Source of the DNA: Symbiodinium microadriaticum
Taxonomy: Eukaryota; Sar; Dinophyceae; Suessiales; Symbiodiniaceae
Direction of reading: 5' to 3'
DNA length: 64,000 nt
Assembly: GCA_001939145.1 (NCBI GenBank)
Contig: LSRX01000366.1
Location: forward strand, 205,831 to 269,830
Shown here: positions 24,437 to 36,782 of the stretch, in pieces
Layout: each line of letters begins with the position of its first letter
Position numbering within the stretch: the stretch's first letter is position 1
Translations under genes and position numbers: made by a program
Notes under the pieces: model-generated
The model's input: only the letters and a program-made list of their open reading frames with translations
What the model was told of the DNA's origin: nothing
Databases searched by the model: none

Positions 24437-24535
24437 TGTTGATGATGTAAATCCTGCATTACCTTACGGACCCTAAACTATGGGAATTATGGTATATTCC
24501 GTATTATGGTAATGCAGGATTTATTACATATATTT
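24437..24535. mobile_element. Hairpin element, family H3
   Basis: CCTGCATTACC...GGTAATGCAGG arms; the outer tips are diverged. Confidence 0.82.
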
Positions 24536-24966
24536 AAGTAAGGGTTCCAGGGATTTGGCGATTTCGGTGAAAGGGGCAGGGGGCAGTCTTTAGTTTCCAT
24601 ATTATTTGGGATTTGGGGCGTACGGTGTATCGGAAGGCTTCCTCATGTGCTTTGGCCGGTTGTTGTGGTCCAAACCTCGGGCTAGAGAACTCAATATCAA
24701 GCTCTTGGATGTACCTGGACGCTAAAAGAGCATACCACTTACATAAGGAAATCAATAAGGAACCCAAACAACAATAAGTTATGTAGGGTCTAGGTCTAGG
24801 TATGGCCTTGGGCTGTTGACGGTCTCGCCGTGCGGCGTTCTGCTTAAACTCCCTTCTTCTCTACTGTCTTGGGGATTCAGGCCTTTGGAGTTAAGATCAG
24901 GGCCCATTGCAACTAGAACACGCTTTGTTGGCTATATTGTAGCAATTACAAACAAATTCCGGAACC

Positions 24967-24967
<1 letters not shown>

Positions 24968-25005
<38 letters not shown>
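24968..25005. repeat. (CAG)12 trinucleotide repeat
   Basis: About twelve uninterrupted CAG units in an otherwise unremarkable non-coding stretch; open on both strands, with no gene around it. Confidence 0.93.
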
Positions 25006-25007
<2 letters not shown>

Positions 25008-26624
25008 TACTTGCGCTAATTCGCTTGACGCCTGAATCGGGGGTCTTGGTTGGAGGGTGCCGTATGCCGGGATGATGGGCCTGAAGATGAAGGGTCTGCG
25101 CCTTGACCTACCGAAACTTTTTTGTAGGATCCCCTCATAATTGCACATTTGGGTTTCGTGCAAGGCCCTGAAGAAAACTCGATTGCAAGATAGCTTCTGG
25201 CAGGGCTTAACGGGTGTGTGCGGTCTCAAGGTTCTTGAAGGACTGGGGGAAGAGCGTAGGTGAAGTTCGAATCGAGAGGCTTCATGCAATAAAGGGGCCT
25301 GAACAATTACCTATAATTACTATTTTCGGGGGTTCCTTATTATGCGCCTTTTTCCGCGACAGCCCTAAATACCAGGTGCGCCTATGATAGATAGGCCTTA
25401 ACCATTGCTATTTTCGAGGAATGCGATGGCGACCTGTCCACCCAAACTGCATCCCGAGAACTGGAGCACTCACTAGGTCCGCGACCACATGTCGTCCTGC
25501 AGTGGATGACTTCTTTGCCAATGCGCTCAATGTTAAATTTAAAGCATTCCAGCCTAGACCAAGAAACACGAAACAACTACTAAACAACTGTACCCTGAAC
25601 CTAAACCCATACCAAAACCTGAATCCTATAATTACATACCCTCAACTGCAAACCCCTGAACGCCAACATGCCAAAGGCTCAGTGCAGCCCTGTACTCCCA
25701 TCCACCACAGCCCAAGGCTCTAAATAGCCCCACGAACCTCATCGTAGCACGGTTGTTCGGGGCTCAAGTGCCTTAATTCATGGTAACCGTTACGGTTTAG
25801 GGTTTAGGGTGTATTACACTACCTATACAGGTTTTGAGGCACTCTTGTTTTGAAGTGGTAGTTTGTGACTGCACGGATGGTCGAATTCCGGGAACCAGCC
25901 GTCAAGGGTTCCGTCGGCCTACTCATAAGATGTCGCAGGTTTCAGGGTAGTGCTTAAGGATTGCTTGTAGAACGGGTGTTATGTACTATATATCCCTGGC
26001 AAAGCTCTAGGGACGAAGGACCCATGACTCATGTTGTCAGGCCTTGGTCGGCAAACCCATCGTGAACAAGGCTGAAGGGTTACTCTGAGCCTAAAGACCA
26101 TAAACCGAGACGATAGAACTGATTTGGTAGCCTCGTTATCACACCTTCCAGATTCTGGCTGGGCCCACAGATGTGACTTAAAAACCAGTCTGTTTCAAGC
26201 TCACCTAGGAAGTCGAAGGCTTCACACTTGTAGACACGCTCGGACATGCTCTTAATAGGTTTGTTGTTTTATGTTTTGTTTTGCTGTCGCCCCGTTCTCA
26301 TCCGCCAGTTATCCTTTGGTAAGAAAGCCAGTTTGTTGAGCTCTAAGCCCTACATCGTCCCAAGCCCTGCGACCTTAAGACGGCCGTGGCGGACGAAGGG
26401 ACTGAAAGCAAGAAACGGGCATGCTGCACACGGACAGGCTCCACGGATCCTGCAGCTTTCAAGTTACCTAGTTAACTGTAGCTTACTAGGCTTGGCTTGT
26501 TTAGGGTTGAGGGCTTAGGGTACTAAATCAAATCGGTTTCAGAATCAGTAGCTTACCATGTCGGCAGCTGGGCTCCTGGGGAAGGGTCATGTGTATAACA
26601 CCAAAACCCCCTTGTATTGCAGAC

Positions 26625-26734
26625 CATATAAGGGTAGTTTCTGAACTAGGGTCCCGTTTCGGATCCGTTTTATAAGGGTGCCGTACTATACTGGAAACCT
26701 AAAGAGCGACCCTACTTTAGAGAACTACCCATAG
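26625..26734. mobile_element. Hairpin element, family H5
   Basis: GGGTAGTTTCTGAACTAGGG / CTTTAGAGAACTACCCATA arms. Confidence 0.84.
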
Positions 26735-27047
26735 AGCACCGACTGCCTCTATGGAACCTGTCGACGCTTCAACCCAAATCAAAACGTTCTACTCGCCTGT
26801 CCAGTATCCAAGGGAACTGAAAATGTTAGCCTTTTGGGGCTTACAGTATAGGGATCATATTACCCACAAAGGTTCAGGCTGGCTGAAGGTTACCTATCTA
26901 CTCCGCGTACAGGAAGCCCAATCTCTCAGACATACCCGAAACCCTAAACCCCAAACCCCTAAACCCCAACACTGCCTCAGAAGACCTGACGGATCTGATG
27001 AAGACCTGGCAAGGCGCGTTTCCGGGGATCTGGGTTCATTGGTTAAC

Positions 27048-27160
27048 CCAAGACCCTAAACCCTAAAACCAAAACCCTAAACCCTAAAACCTAAACCCTA
27101 AAACCTATAACCCTCAAACCTAAACCCTATAACCCAGAAATCTAAACCCTAAGCCCTAAA
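27048..27160. repeat. Telomere-type repeat block (CCCTAAA strand)
   Basis: CCCTAAA, CCTAAAA and CCCTATAA variants in tandem. Confidence 0.75.
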
Positions 27161-29244
27161 TCGTCCAGGGTTCTGGGTTCATTGGTTTAGGGGCCTAGGA
27201 GCTGGGGGGTTCCAGGCTTTGGGGTTTCATCCGAGCATCTGAACAAAAGGGTTTAGGGTTTGGGGGTTTAGGGGTTAGGGGTTAGGGTTTAGGGTTTATG
27301 GGCTCACATTCAAAGAAATTTCTTTGGGCCCGGGTTGGGGGGGAAGAGGAGTTTCAAACGCGGGTGGATTTCGTGTGGGGAAAAGGTGCCACATTTCTTT
27401 TGCAGGTCTAGGGTTTGAGGGCCTCAGAGCTTCAGACTTACATCAAACCCTTTCCACTGGATTTGTACAAGAGATTCAGTACGTTCGTACTGTTTTGAAT
27501 AGAGTCCAAAGAGCCCCGGTGGAGGTTTTCTCCATGCATCAAGCCTTTCCAACTAGAGAGACAATATATTCCTACTCATTTAATTGAGTCGAAAGAGCCC
27601 CAAACACCCAAGAGATGGTTTTCTATTAATGCGACGCCCTCAACTTTATTTTTTTTCTGGGGGGGAGGCCCCCCTACTATTCAGACGCTCGATAGGGCCG
27701 CAGTATCAAGGGCTCTGTCATGTGTGCTGCTGGCCCTACAAGGGCTCTTTTTCGGGTTCTTTGGAAGATATCCGCTCATGTAGAAATGAATTAGGGGCTT
27801 AGGGTTTAGGTTTTAGTGTTGCTGCAACATACAAAGTTCGGATAAGGAGAAACATTACCCTGAAAGCCTTAAATCCTCCCTCAGTCCGGAACCCTAAAAC
27901 CTTTTTAGATTAGCAGCGGGCTTGTGGTCCATTACAGTCTACTCATCAAGAGCCCAAAGGAAGAATGACGTCGACATTAATAAGTATGGAACCCCATTAG
28001 ATGCAACCTTTAAGGAGGACCTCAGCTCAAATTGTGAAGGCCTCTTATCCTAAACCCGTGGAGTCCTTTCAAACGGCGTCCCTCTAAAGGAACTTTAAGG
28101 ACTAATCTCGGTAAGTATTCACCCCTAACTAAACCTAAACCCCTAAACCAATGAACCATTCAAACTGCTCTAGTAAAAGCCCAGAACTCAGGACAGCCTT
28201 CCTAGCATCGTCTTCCCTGCTGAGGGCCGCAGGTAAGGAGGAACATAGACCTCGGTGTCGGGCTTATGACTTAAGATAATAGCCAGAAATGAGGGTTCCG
28301 GGTTTAGAGTTTAGGGTTGTTGGAACATCGTTGTCCTCGCGCCCGTGAGGTAACGTATAAGGGATCCTAGCGCTAATCCTTCTAAACCCATGCTCCGACT
28401 TCTGGGAGTCGATGTAGTTATTATTAAAAGGGTGTAGGATTTCAGGTTTAAGGGTTTAAGGTTTAGGATTTAAGGTTTAAGGGCTTAGAGTTTAGGGCTT
28501 AGGGAGCAATTTGGCAGCTGAGGCTTTGGTCTCTTGTTTCAGCTCCTTTTTTCCGGATCCCGTCCCTAATCTGACGGGTATTTCTTAACCAAAGGGATCC
28601 TGGAGTCTCCGGGTAAGTATAGGGTTTAGGGTTTAGGGTAGGAGCTCGATGTTTACCGTAAGAAGCTGCAACCTCTTTTCTTGTAGGCTGCTGTTACTCC
28701 TAAAACGTCCTAAACTCGGACGTAAAGGTTATGGTCATCGAAGCCGTGGTTGTCAGTTCACTTGCACGAACACGACAATTCCCAGCTTCACCCCAGTCGT
28801 GTTGTAGATGGGGCAAACAACCAAACTGCAAGAGGTCATACTAAAATACCAAGTGCTCGAGATAGACGCCGAGCTCCAGACTACTAGACTGCTCAGCCGG
28901 GCCTTGCTCGAAAAAGACGACCCTAAACCCTACGAAAACACAGAATCCCGAAACCCTAAATGGTAGCTGCAAGTGGTGCGGAGAAAGAGGCTCGAAATGA
29001 GCTTACACATCCGCATACTTGCATCGAAGTGGTATCCCGGAACCCTAAAGCTCTACTGAACCTAAACCCCAAACCCTAAACCTCCGACCACTGTAAAGGG
29101 TTCCACGATTTCTTCATTCTCGTCGACGGCCGGTAGCTGCTCGTGGGGGTTCGTGGTTGAGGTCACGTCAGCGGCACAGGTCTCGTAGTGCTCGGGTCTG
29201 CACTCAAGTTATTACATATATATATATATATATAAGTAAGTACC

Positions 29245-29370
29245 TGAGCCCCCAATAGTGTAGGGCCCTTAATTATTAGAATAGGGTTTTGGTTTTGGGG
29301 TCCAATAATTATACTATAATTGTAATAAGGAGCCCCCAAAATACTGTTGGTAATTATTTCGGCCTCTGCA
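29245..29370. mobile_element. Hairpin-like element, family H8
   Basis: aattattagaatagggttttgg ... aaaatactgttggtaattatt arms; the left flank is a (TA)n run. Confidence 0.65.
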
Positions 29371-29786
29371 TTAACCCTAAACCCTGAAGAAGTGACACAA
29401 GAGGCCCAAGGACCGAACGTCATCTCGGAACGCCATGGCGACTTTTGTCTCAAATCTAAAGTTACTAAAGGCCGACACAGTAACGAAGCCCCGACTAGCA
29501 TCAACAACTAGCATTGGGTTTGCAGGGTATACTGTATGCCACAATGCTATAGCTATATCAAGAAGAATTTTGAGATACCCATGATATTAGGGACACAGAC
29601 ATGGGCTACCAGGCAAGTGAACTTCAGAAAGTGTGGTCAGCATGAGGCTTGAATACACAAAGTAGTCCCTAAGTGCAAATGAATTTAGGTTTACCCCATG
29701 ACATGTCTACCACCACTTTCTTCTTGAAAGTCACGCTGAGCAAAAGACACCAACACAAAAGAACATGGTGCTCCGGATCTTGACTG

Positions 29787-29882
29787 CACCCATATGCCCC
29801 TAAGTAGTTCCTCTTTGGGATTACCTTACAGGATTCTAAATATAAACCATAAGAAAAGGAACTACTGAGGGGTCTATGGGCA
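29787..29882. mobile_element. Hairpin element, family H1
   Basis: Arms carry point changes (CATATGCCCC / GGTCTATGGG). Confidence 0.82.
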
Positions 29883-29936
29883 GAACTCAGTTTCACCCGT
29901 CACGCGCTTCGTCAGAATGTAGGGTTGCAGGAAACC

Positions 29937-30043
29937 TAGAGACTCCAATATCCCTTAATTAAGGAATATACCGTAAATCTTACTAGGGTTCTTATTAGAA
30001 TTTAAGGTATATTCCTGAATTAAGGGATATTGGAGTCTCTGGG
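29937..30043. mobile_element. Hairpin element, family H4
   Basis: GAGACTCCAATATCC / GGATATTGGAGTCTC arms. Confidence 0.86.
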
Positions 30044-30472
30044 AACATCTTTCCGGGAGCTGATGTAAGAGTTTGCGCACCCTGGGTCATTGGCAAAAGG
30101 CACCCTGTGGCCCTAAACCCAGAAGCATCACCCTAAAACCTAAACCCAAAATCGTATATCCTGTGGCAGCCGAAAGTCTTAGATCCCGAAACCCACAAGA
30201 CCCCTGCCCATCCAAAACGAACAAGCCCATTAAAACAAGCATGCAACAGCCCACACCCTGAAACCGAAAAACGGCCCACCCCCAGAAACCACAAATAGCC
30301 CAAAACCCGCACCCCAAACCCAACACCCCCAAACCCAACCCCCAAAAACCCCAAACCTCTTTTCCGGACATGTCCATCCGCTTCAGCTGAAGAGTCTATC
30401 GCCTGCCTGCTCTGCAGGCAGCGCCCGCTCGGAGGATCCCGGGGATTGACGCCGACGGTTCGACGTCTAATG

Positions 30473-30535
30473 TAGGGGCCTATATAATTACCATACTATT
30501 TTGGGGGCTTCCTTATTCTAATTATACGCGTCATG
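30473..30535. mobile_element. Family H8 remnant
   Basis: gggcctatataattaccat then actattttgggggcttcc; only one half is present. Confidence 0.6.
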
Positions 30536-31150
30536 CAGGACGAAACTCAAATCCTGAACCGCCAAGTATCCCTGGGATCCCTCGGACAAGCGTTGGGAAA
30601 AGTGCGCAATGCTCCCACTCCAGGCTGCACCCACTTTGAGCCGCTCCTCCAATCATCATCTGCAAACATGTACTTCCTTAAACTACGATAATCTAAGTGT
30701 TGTTAGGGTCCTAAGGCTACGTACCCCTGGTACGGAGTTTATATGGACCCTGCGTGAAAGTAGGTTACGGAAGGTTCTGGGTTTTCGGGGTACTGAAAGA
30801 CGTCTGAATCGATAAATCGATTGCTTTCTGCTCTTCACATGCTGACATTATCAGTTTTACGTTCATGATCACGAACAGTATGCCGACGACGATGCTGGCA
30901 TGTTTGCTGCTTTGAGACTGCGTCAGCTGAGTTCCTGACTATGCACTAAGTTCTATCAGGGTAGGGCCCTAAACCCTAAACCCTAAACGGGTAGGGGGTG
31001 TGCCCTCAGATTGACGGGAGGAGCGGCTGAAAGGTTGCGGGCGGCTGCACACTCTCGGCAAGGCTGACAGGGGTCCCAGCTTCCCTGAGCTCTGAGATGA
31101 AATGGGTTTATGGTTTAGGGTTTGGGGCTTGGAGTTGAGAGTTTATTGCT

Positions 31151-31253
31151 TACCTAAACCCCCCAAAGTCGGTAAAATTCCGGCCCAACACCCTTTGCAC
31201 CTATAAAGCGGCCGATCAGTCTACACACTTTTTTGGGGTCCAGGTAGGGTTTA
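31151..31253. mobile_element. Family H9 repeat, cut by an assembly gap
   Basis: tacctaaaccccccaaagtc then ggtaaaattccggcccaaca; also found at 32383-32470 and 45116-45220. The right end is in N. Confidence 0.68.
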
Positions 31254-31404
31254 NNNNNNNNNNNNNNNNNNNNNNNNNNNNNNNNNNNNNNNNNNNNNNN
31301 NNNNNNNNNNNNNNNNNNNNNNNNNNNNNNNNNNNNNNNNNNNNNNNNNNNNNNNNNNNNNNNNNNNNNNNNNNNNNNNNNNNNNNNNNNNNNNNNNNNN
31401 NNNN
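31254..31404. other. Assembly gap (151 N)
   Basis: Flanked by telomere-type repeat on both sides (ggtagggttta, then taggggtttaggg), so it probably hides more of it. Confidence 0.99.
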
Positions 31405-31500
31405 TAGGGGTTTAGGGTTTAGGGGGTTTAGGGGTTTAGGGGTTTGGGGGTTTAGGGTTTAGGGGTTAGGGGTTTGGGGGGTTTAGGGTTTAGGGGTGTT
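31405..31500. repeat. Telomere-type repeat block next to an assembly gap
   Basis: TTTAGGGG units begin at the end of the 151-base N run, so the true array is probably longer than shown. Confidence 0.8.
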
Positions 31501-31935
31501 GGGTTCGAGAGGTTGGGTTCAGTTGCAGAGAAGCGCATTCAGGACGGGTCTATAGGGTCTGTGATCTTGCTATCCAGGACCCTCAAATAGGGGTATATGG
31601 TCTCAAATTAGGGGATATTTAGGGTCTAATAGAGGGTAGATGGAAGGTCTAGGATGTCAGTAATCCTGCAGCAGATTTGGGGCAGGTGAGTCTTCGATCT
31701 CCGTGCTCAGAGCCAAGATCCTTGCTTAAATTGTGGCCTGCCGATCAGTGACCGTAGGGAGGACGCCTTCGTCGCCTGATGTTGGCGTAAACGGCCCAGC
31801 CAGTCTGATGTTGAAAGCTCGTAGGATCTCTGAACGTACGATAATCTTTCTGTGTCAGGTGCGAACTGACACTCCTAGAATTCAGGGGGACTAAGAATTC
31901 CGGTTGGGTAAGGTGCCTTTACAGTAGCTGCTTTG

Positions 31936-32050
31936 TACTTGGAGGTTCATGGGTAGTTATAAGTGGGGTTATAAGTCCCCTGAGTAGGGTCATAAGTATA
32001 GTTACCCTACTTTATAACCCTACTTATAAGTACCCATGAACCTCCAAGTA
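31936..32050. mobile_element. Hairpin element, family H6
   Basis: TACTTGGAGGTTCATGGGTA at the left and its exact complement at the right. Confidence 0.9.
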
Positions 32051-32171
32051 CATACTATATATGTGCTCGGTCCATAGTTCGGAACACTAATACCCCGAAC
32101 CTTAAAGATTCGATCTGCAGCTAAAGCCCCAAACGTTAGCCTCGCATCCCTAGCTTGATTGTCCAGTAGCC

Positions 32172-32288
32172 TACTTGGAGATTCATGGGAAGATATAAGT
32201 AGGGCTATAAGATAAGAGTAACTATACTTATGACCCTACTTGGGGGACTTATAAACCCCACTTACAACTACCCATGAACCTCCAAGTA
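32172..32288. mobile_element. Hairpin element, family H6, inverted relative to its neighbour
   Basis: TACTTGGAGATTCATGGG / CCCATGAACCTCCAAGTA tips; the inner order is reversed compared with 31936-32050, 120 bp away. Confidence 0.88.
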
Positions 32289-32382
32289 GGGGAACCAAAG
32301 GTTGCCCAACAACGTTTACCCGACTACCGAGCTATAACGTAGACCCTGCGTCTGCTATCATCTAAGCGGTTATATTATATCC

Positions 32383-32470
32383 CTAAACCCTAAACCCCCC
32401 AAAAGCAGGTAAAATACTGGCCCAACACCGATAAAAGGCTATTCTTCTAGCTATTTTGGGAGGCTCAGGT
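32383..32470. mobile_element. Family H9 repeat
   Basis: ccccccaaaagcaggtaaaa then tactggcccaacacc, matching 31151-31253. Confidence 0.7.
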
Positions 32471-32687
32471 ATATAAAAAAAACTAAACCCTAAACCTCTA
32501 AATCCTAAACCCTAAACCCAGGCCGCGAGGGCGCGCGCTGTTGGAGGAGGGCCTAGCTGGGATAAGGGTTGAAGATTGTAGGCTTTTGGAGCTTTATGAC
32601 TTCGGGCCTTAAGCCGTTCCTCTATGTATGGTTCGACTAGGGTGCAAGGGCCTTTTCGGTGTCAGGAGTTTAAGTCGTATGAGGGTC

Positions 32688-32785
32688 TACCCATAGGCCC
32701 CTAAGTAGTTCCTGTTTATGGCTCATATTTAGAACCCTATAATTAAGGCAATCCCCAAAAGGAACTACTTAGGGGCCTATGGGTA
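32688..32785. mobile_element. Hairpin element, family H1, centre inverted
   Basis: Both TACCCATAGG tips are intact, with opposite centre orientation. Confidence 0.88.
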
Positions 32786-32829
32786 AGGCTTCTAGGGTCT
32801 ACAGATGAGGAGAGTCATCAGAAATCGCT

Positions 32830-32939
32830 CCTTAAGGACGAAATGACCCTTAAAAGTAGGGGCCATATACCCGTTTCCTATGAAGGCCTATATGGTATAT
32901 GAACCTTAAACCCTTTTATGGTTCATTTCGTCCTTAAGG
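32830..32939. mobile_element. Single-copy hairpin element
   Basis: CCTTAAGGACGAAATGACCC at the left, complemented by ttcatttcgtccttaagg at the right; each tip is itself CCTTAAGG. Confidence 0.75.
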
Positions 32940-33053
32940 CTGGGGCATACTGCAATCGCCTGGGTCCTTGCGCCTAAGAAAACTGGCTTTGCAAGACCCT
33001 GCGCTGCAGGCTCAGCGATCGATCAGTGATCTGCGATTCGTCTTCCCCTCAAC

Positions 33054-33153
33054 TACCCATAAGCCCCTATATAAGTAGCTCCTTTTTCTGATTACCTTAT
33101 AGGATTCTAAATATGAACCATAAAAAAGAACTACTTAGGGGCCTATATGGGTA
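33054..33153. mobile_element. Hairpin element, family H1
   Basis: TACCCATA tips with a CCCCTATATAAG expansion on one arm. It lies 270 bp from another H1 copy. Confidence 0.82.
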
Positions 33154-33737
33154 TCGCCACAAAATAAAATCCCCAAGCAGGCCCTACGCCCCAAACAGGC
33201 CTTAAACACCTTTACTCGGAACCCTAAACATCGTTGAAGCAGCCTGTGGCTCTGCATGCTGTTGACAGGACCCATGCGAGTCTATGGTGTACCCCGGTTG
33301 TTAAGCTCCTCTATTGAATTCTTTCTTGCATCGCAGCGGCGCGAGATGCCTCCAGGACCAAATGAACACTACAACGGGTAAGGTTTAGGGTAGGGTTCAA
33401 GAGTAGCTATCTGGGAGCTTCACCAAACAGGGACCCCCAGCATAGACCCTAAATAGCGGGTTCCTTGGCTAAGCATCCCTAGATAACCAGGCGAGCATGC
33501 CTTCTAAGAAACCCCATTCTTGAAATCTATAACATGTGGGGCCCCTTACGTTGAATGCATATTCGGTCCTGAAGGGCCACAAAGAATGGAAGTCCAGCCG
33601 CCCGGACTTCCTCCAAAGAGTTGAAGACAGGTTCCGGTGCTGGGTGCTGCTAGGTCTGCTAGGTTTGGGGCTTGGAGTCTTGGTCGAGGAATGAAGGTGG
33701 GGTGTAGCTTGTACCGGGGTTAGGATGTACATATACA

Positions 33738-33819
33738 TATGCATGCATGCATGCATGCATGCATGCATGCATGCATGCATGCATGCATGCATACATACAT
33801 ACATACATACACACATACA

Positions 33820-33850
<31 letters not shown>

Positions 33851-33862
33851 GTACATATGTAT
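33738..33862. repeat. ATGC then ATAC tetranucleotide microsatellite
   Basis: About 13 self-complementary ATGC units, then (ATAC)n. The motif composition mirrors that at 7988-8236. Confidence 0.95.
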
Positions 33863-34215
33863 GCTTTTTTACATCATTTTGAAGACAAATTTCACATATA
33901 TATATATATACAGATTCTATAGGTTTAGGGTTCCGGATGGACTCTGAACCCGAAACTCTGAACTCATTCAATTCCTGCGAGAAGCTCTCATGCCAACCCT
34001 CCAACCCAATACCCTCAACCCCAAGATTCACGGGGGGGAGTGGGGGTTAGGGTTTACGGCATGCCCTGAACGGGGTGTAGGACAAAAAAAATCGAGGCTT
34101 CTATGGCTTTGCTTCGCAGAGTTAAGCCTCAGCTTGAAGCATAACATCCGAACCCTTTTGCTCCGGTACGGTATAGCAATGGTACTGGTAGAAGTAGTAG
34201 TAGCAGCAGCAAATA

Positions 34216-34381
34216 CTGTTGATATTATAAATCCTGCATTACCTTAAGGACCCCCAAACTATGGGAATTATGGTATATTCCTTATTATGGGTACTGCAGC
34301 ATTGCCTTAAGGACCCCAAACTATGGGAATTATGGTATATTCCTTATTATGGGTAATGCAGGCTTTAGATCATCGACCGTA
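34216..34381. mobile_element. Family H3 element with an internal partial duplication
   Basis: The right half is present about twice in tandem, ending ATCATCGACCGTA. Confidence 0.82.
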
Positions 34382-35817
34382 GTAAGTAGTAGGGCTTTCG
34401 GTGTTCCAGCTTCGGCCTCCGGGCTTTAAAATCCGTTGGGCTCCGGGTAGTAGGTGGAATGGAAAAACCATTTTTGAACATATCCCTTTTTTTTTGAAAA
34501 AATCTTAAAGTTATGACGTCACTGCCGGTGATACGAACAGATCTGACGAAGTCCACGGAGTTTCATGACAAACCCTAAGAAAAGCCCAAGAGCTGAGTGT
34601 ATTGGATTCCCAAGGTCCAGGTGCCGGGCGTTTCGCGCGTAGGGTTTAGGGTTTGGTTCTGATATGGGGTCAGGCTAAAACAGCAAAATACACACACCGA
34701 CAAAAAGCAAGTCGAACGTTAGGGCACAAGACAATATGGGGCCTGAACACTGGGGAATAGTGTTCCTAAGGGTTGCTTCATCTGCTAGCTTCTGCGATTC
34801 TCTCCCCATCCGATCCAAGCATTCGGGTCCCTCAGAACCCAGAAGTCGTCACCCAAAGACCTCGGATTGTAGGCTCTGGCATTGCTAGAATTACCCTTTG
34901 CTGCCAAGGACCTTATAGTTAGGGCCCCAGACCCCTTAAGGACCCAATAATAAGGTGGGGCTTCTATAATGTTACGGTTTGCGGGTTGAGGGTTTAGGGT
35001 GTATGGGCTTAGGGCCCAAGGGATTAAGGGCTGGGGGTTTAGGGGCTTGGGGCTCAAAAGGCTTCAGCGCTTTAGGGCTTAGGGCCCGGAAACTCAGCCG
35101 ATCCCGATGTCCTCATCTCAGTGCAGTCCGTCTCGAAGCTCCCAATGCCGGACGACAGACTCAGTCTTTTCAAAGATGTCACCTAAGCCAGGACTCAGGT
35201 AAGATAATAATAGAGGGTTTTAATAATCAGAGTAGGGGTTTCGGGGGATGTGTTGTACCATGGTGGTTGTAAAGGAAGTACGAGCGATTTTGCAATTGTT
35301 TCGACCCCTATATTGCCCTCATCGCAGGCTCTTGGGGTCTAATCGGGGTTAGATCTGACAGGTTCTATCCTTCTAAAGGTTATGCTGTTGCTCATGTATT
35401 TCGGTTTGGGTCTTGTGGCTTGGTGTGTGTAGGTGTGCTTGGTACCTTTTTTCGGCGGCAGGCTCGAAGGCGCATGGCCGTACGCTTCACCCTAAACCCT
35501 AAGCCCCTTATAGATCCCTTTAAAGGAGCCCTAAACCCTAAACCCCTTATAGATCCCTTTAAAGGAGCCGGAAACCCCGAACCTGAAACCCTAAGCGGCA
35601 AAGTCTCTTACTAAGCTAGGCTTGAACTTCGGGCGAAAGGAAGTTTCTATAACATTCCGCAGCAACTTCAAACCCAGAACCCTAAACCCCGAAGCCGAAA
35701 CCTCAAAACCCTGACCCCAAACCTCGATCCAACACCCAACCCAAACTTAAACGCAAGGCCCTAAATCCTAAACCCGGAACCCCAAAACCCATAACGTAAA
35801 CCCTAAACCTTAAACCC

Positions 35818-35900
35818 TGAGGGCAGGGCTGGGCAGGGCAAGGCAGGGCAGGGCAGGGGGCAGGGCAGGGCAGGGCAGGGCAGGGCAGGGCAGGGCAGCG
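35818..35900. repeat. (GGGCA)n pentanucleotide repeat
   Basis: About 15 GGGCA units, slightly interrupted, flanked by telomere-type repeats on both sides. Confidence 0.93.
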
Positions 35901-35917
35901 GCACAGCAAGACCCTCC

Positions 35918-35995
35918 AAGTAAGCCCTAAACCCTAAACTCTAAACCCTAAGCTCTGAACCCTAAGCTCTGAACCCTAAACCCTAAACCCTAAAA
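35918..35995. repeat. Telomere-type repeat block (CCCTAAA strand)
   Basis: CCCTAAA with CCCTAAGCTCTGAA variants, just right of the GGGCA array. Confidence 0.75.
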
Positions 35996-36782
35996 CCAGG
36001 TCGCGGAAGCCGGCGGAAAGAAAGTGCCGGCCTTGTCTTTCCGTACTCGGGAGGCTCATGGGAGGTTCTAACTGGGGGGTTGCTTTGATGGGCTCTGTAG
36101 GGTTTAGGCTTTAGGGTTTATAAATTAGGGTTTAGAGTCAGGTCGCGCCGCTCGACGGCTCTAAGGACCCAGAAAGAAAAAAGAAGGGTTTAGAGTTTAG
36201 TGTCCAGGGCAGATATAAGTAATTAAGGCTATAAGTCCCCCTAAATATGGATTTTGACAAAAGTTACCCTGCTTACAAGACAAGTTGTAGCTACCCTAGA
36301 CCCCAAAGCCCTAAACCCTATAGAACCCTTGACGGAACCCCACGTATAACTCCCCATGAACCTGCGAGTAAGGGCCCAGGCACTCTATCGGGCTTAAGAA
36401 GTGGAATAGGGTCCCTTTATATAAACGGGGTCGATGAGGGTTTCTTGAAATGGCTGCTACAAGGCTTTCCTTTAAAGGGTTGCTACAGGGGTTTCTGTCA
36501 AAGGGTTACTGCAGGGGTTTTATTTGTTCAGGGTAGGGGTCTATCATAAACGTTCTACAAAGGTATCGTAAGGGTTTAGGGCTTCTTGTATGCTGAAAAT
36601 ATTAAGTCAGGGTCCATGTACCTATATAGCACATACTTCAAGCAGACTTCGGCCTTAAACGGGACCCTACATGGACACTTCAAAAGCAAAATGCATACTA
36701 TGTAGGCGCATGGGCCCATAGGGGATGTTTTTTTTGCTGAGCGCTCGGGAAATGCTCTCTGAAAACCCCCCAAGTCTGAACT

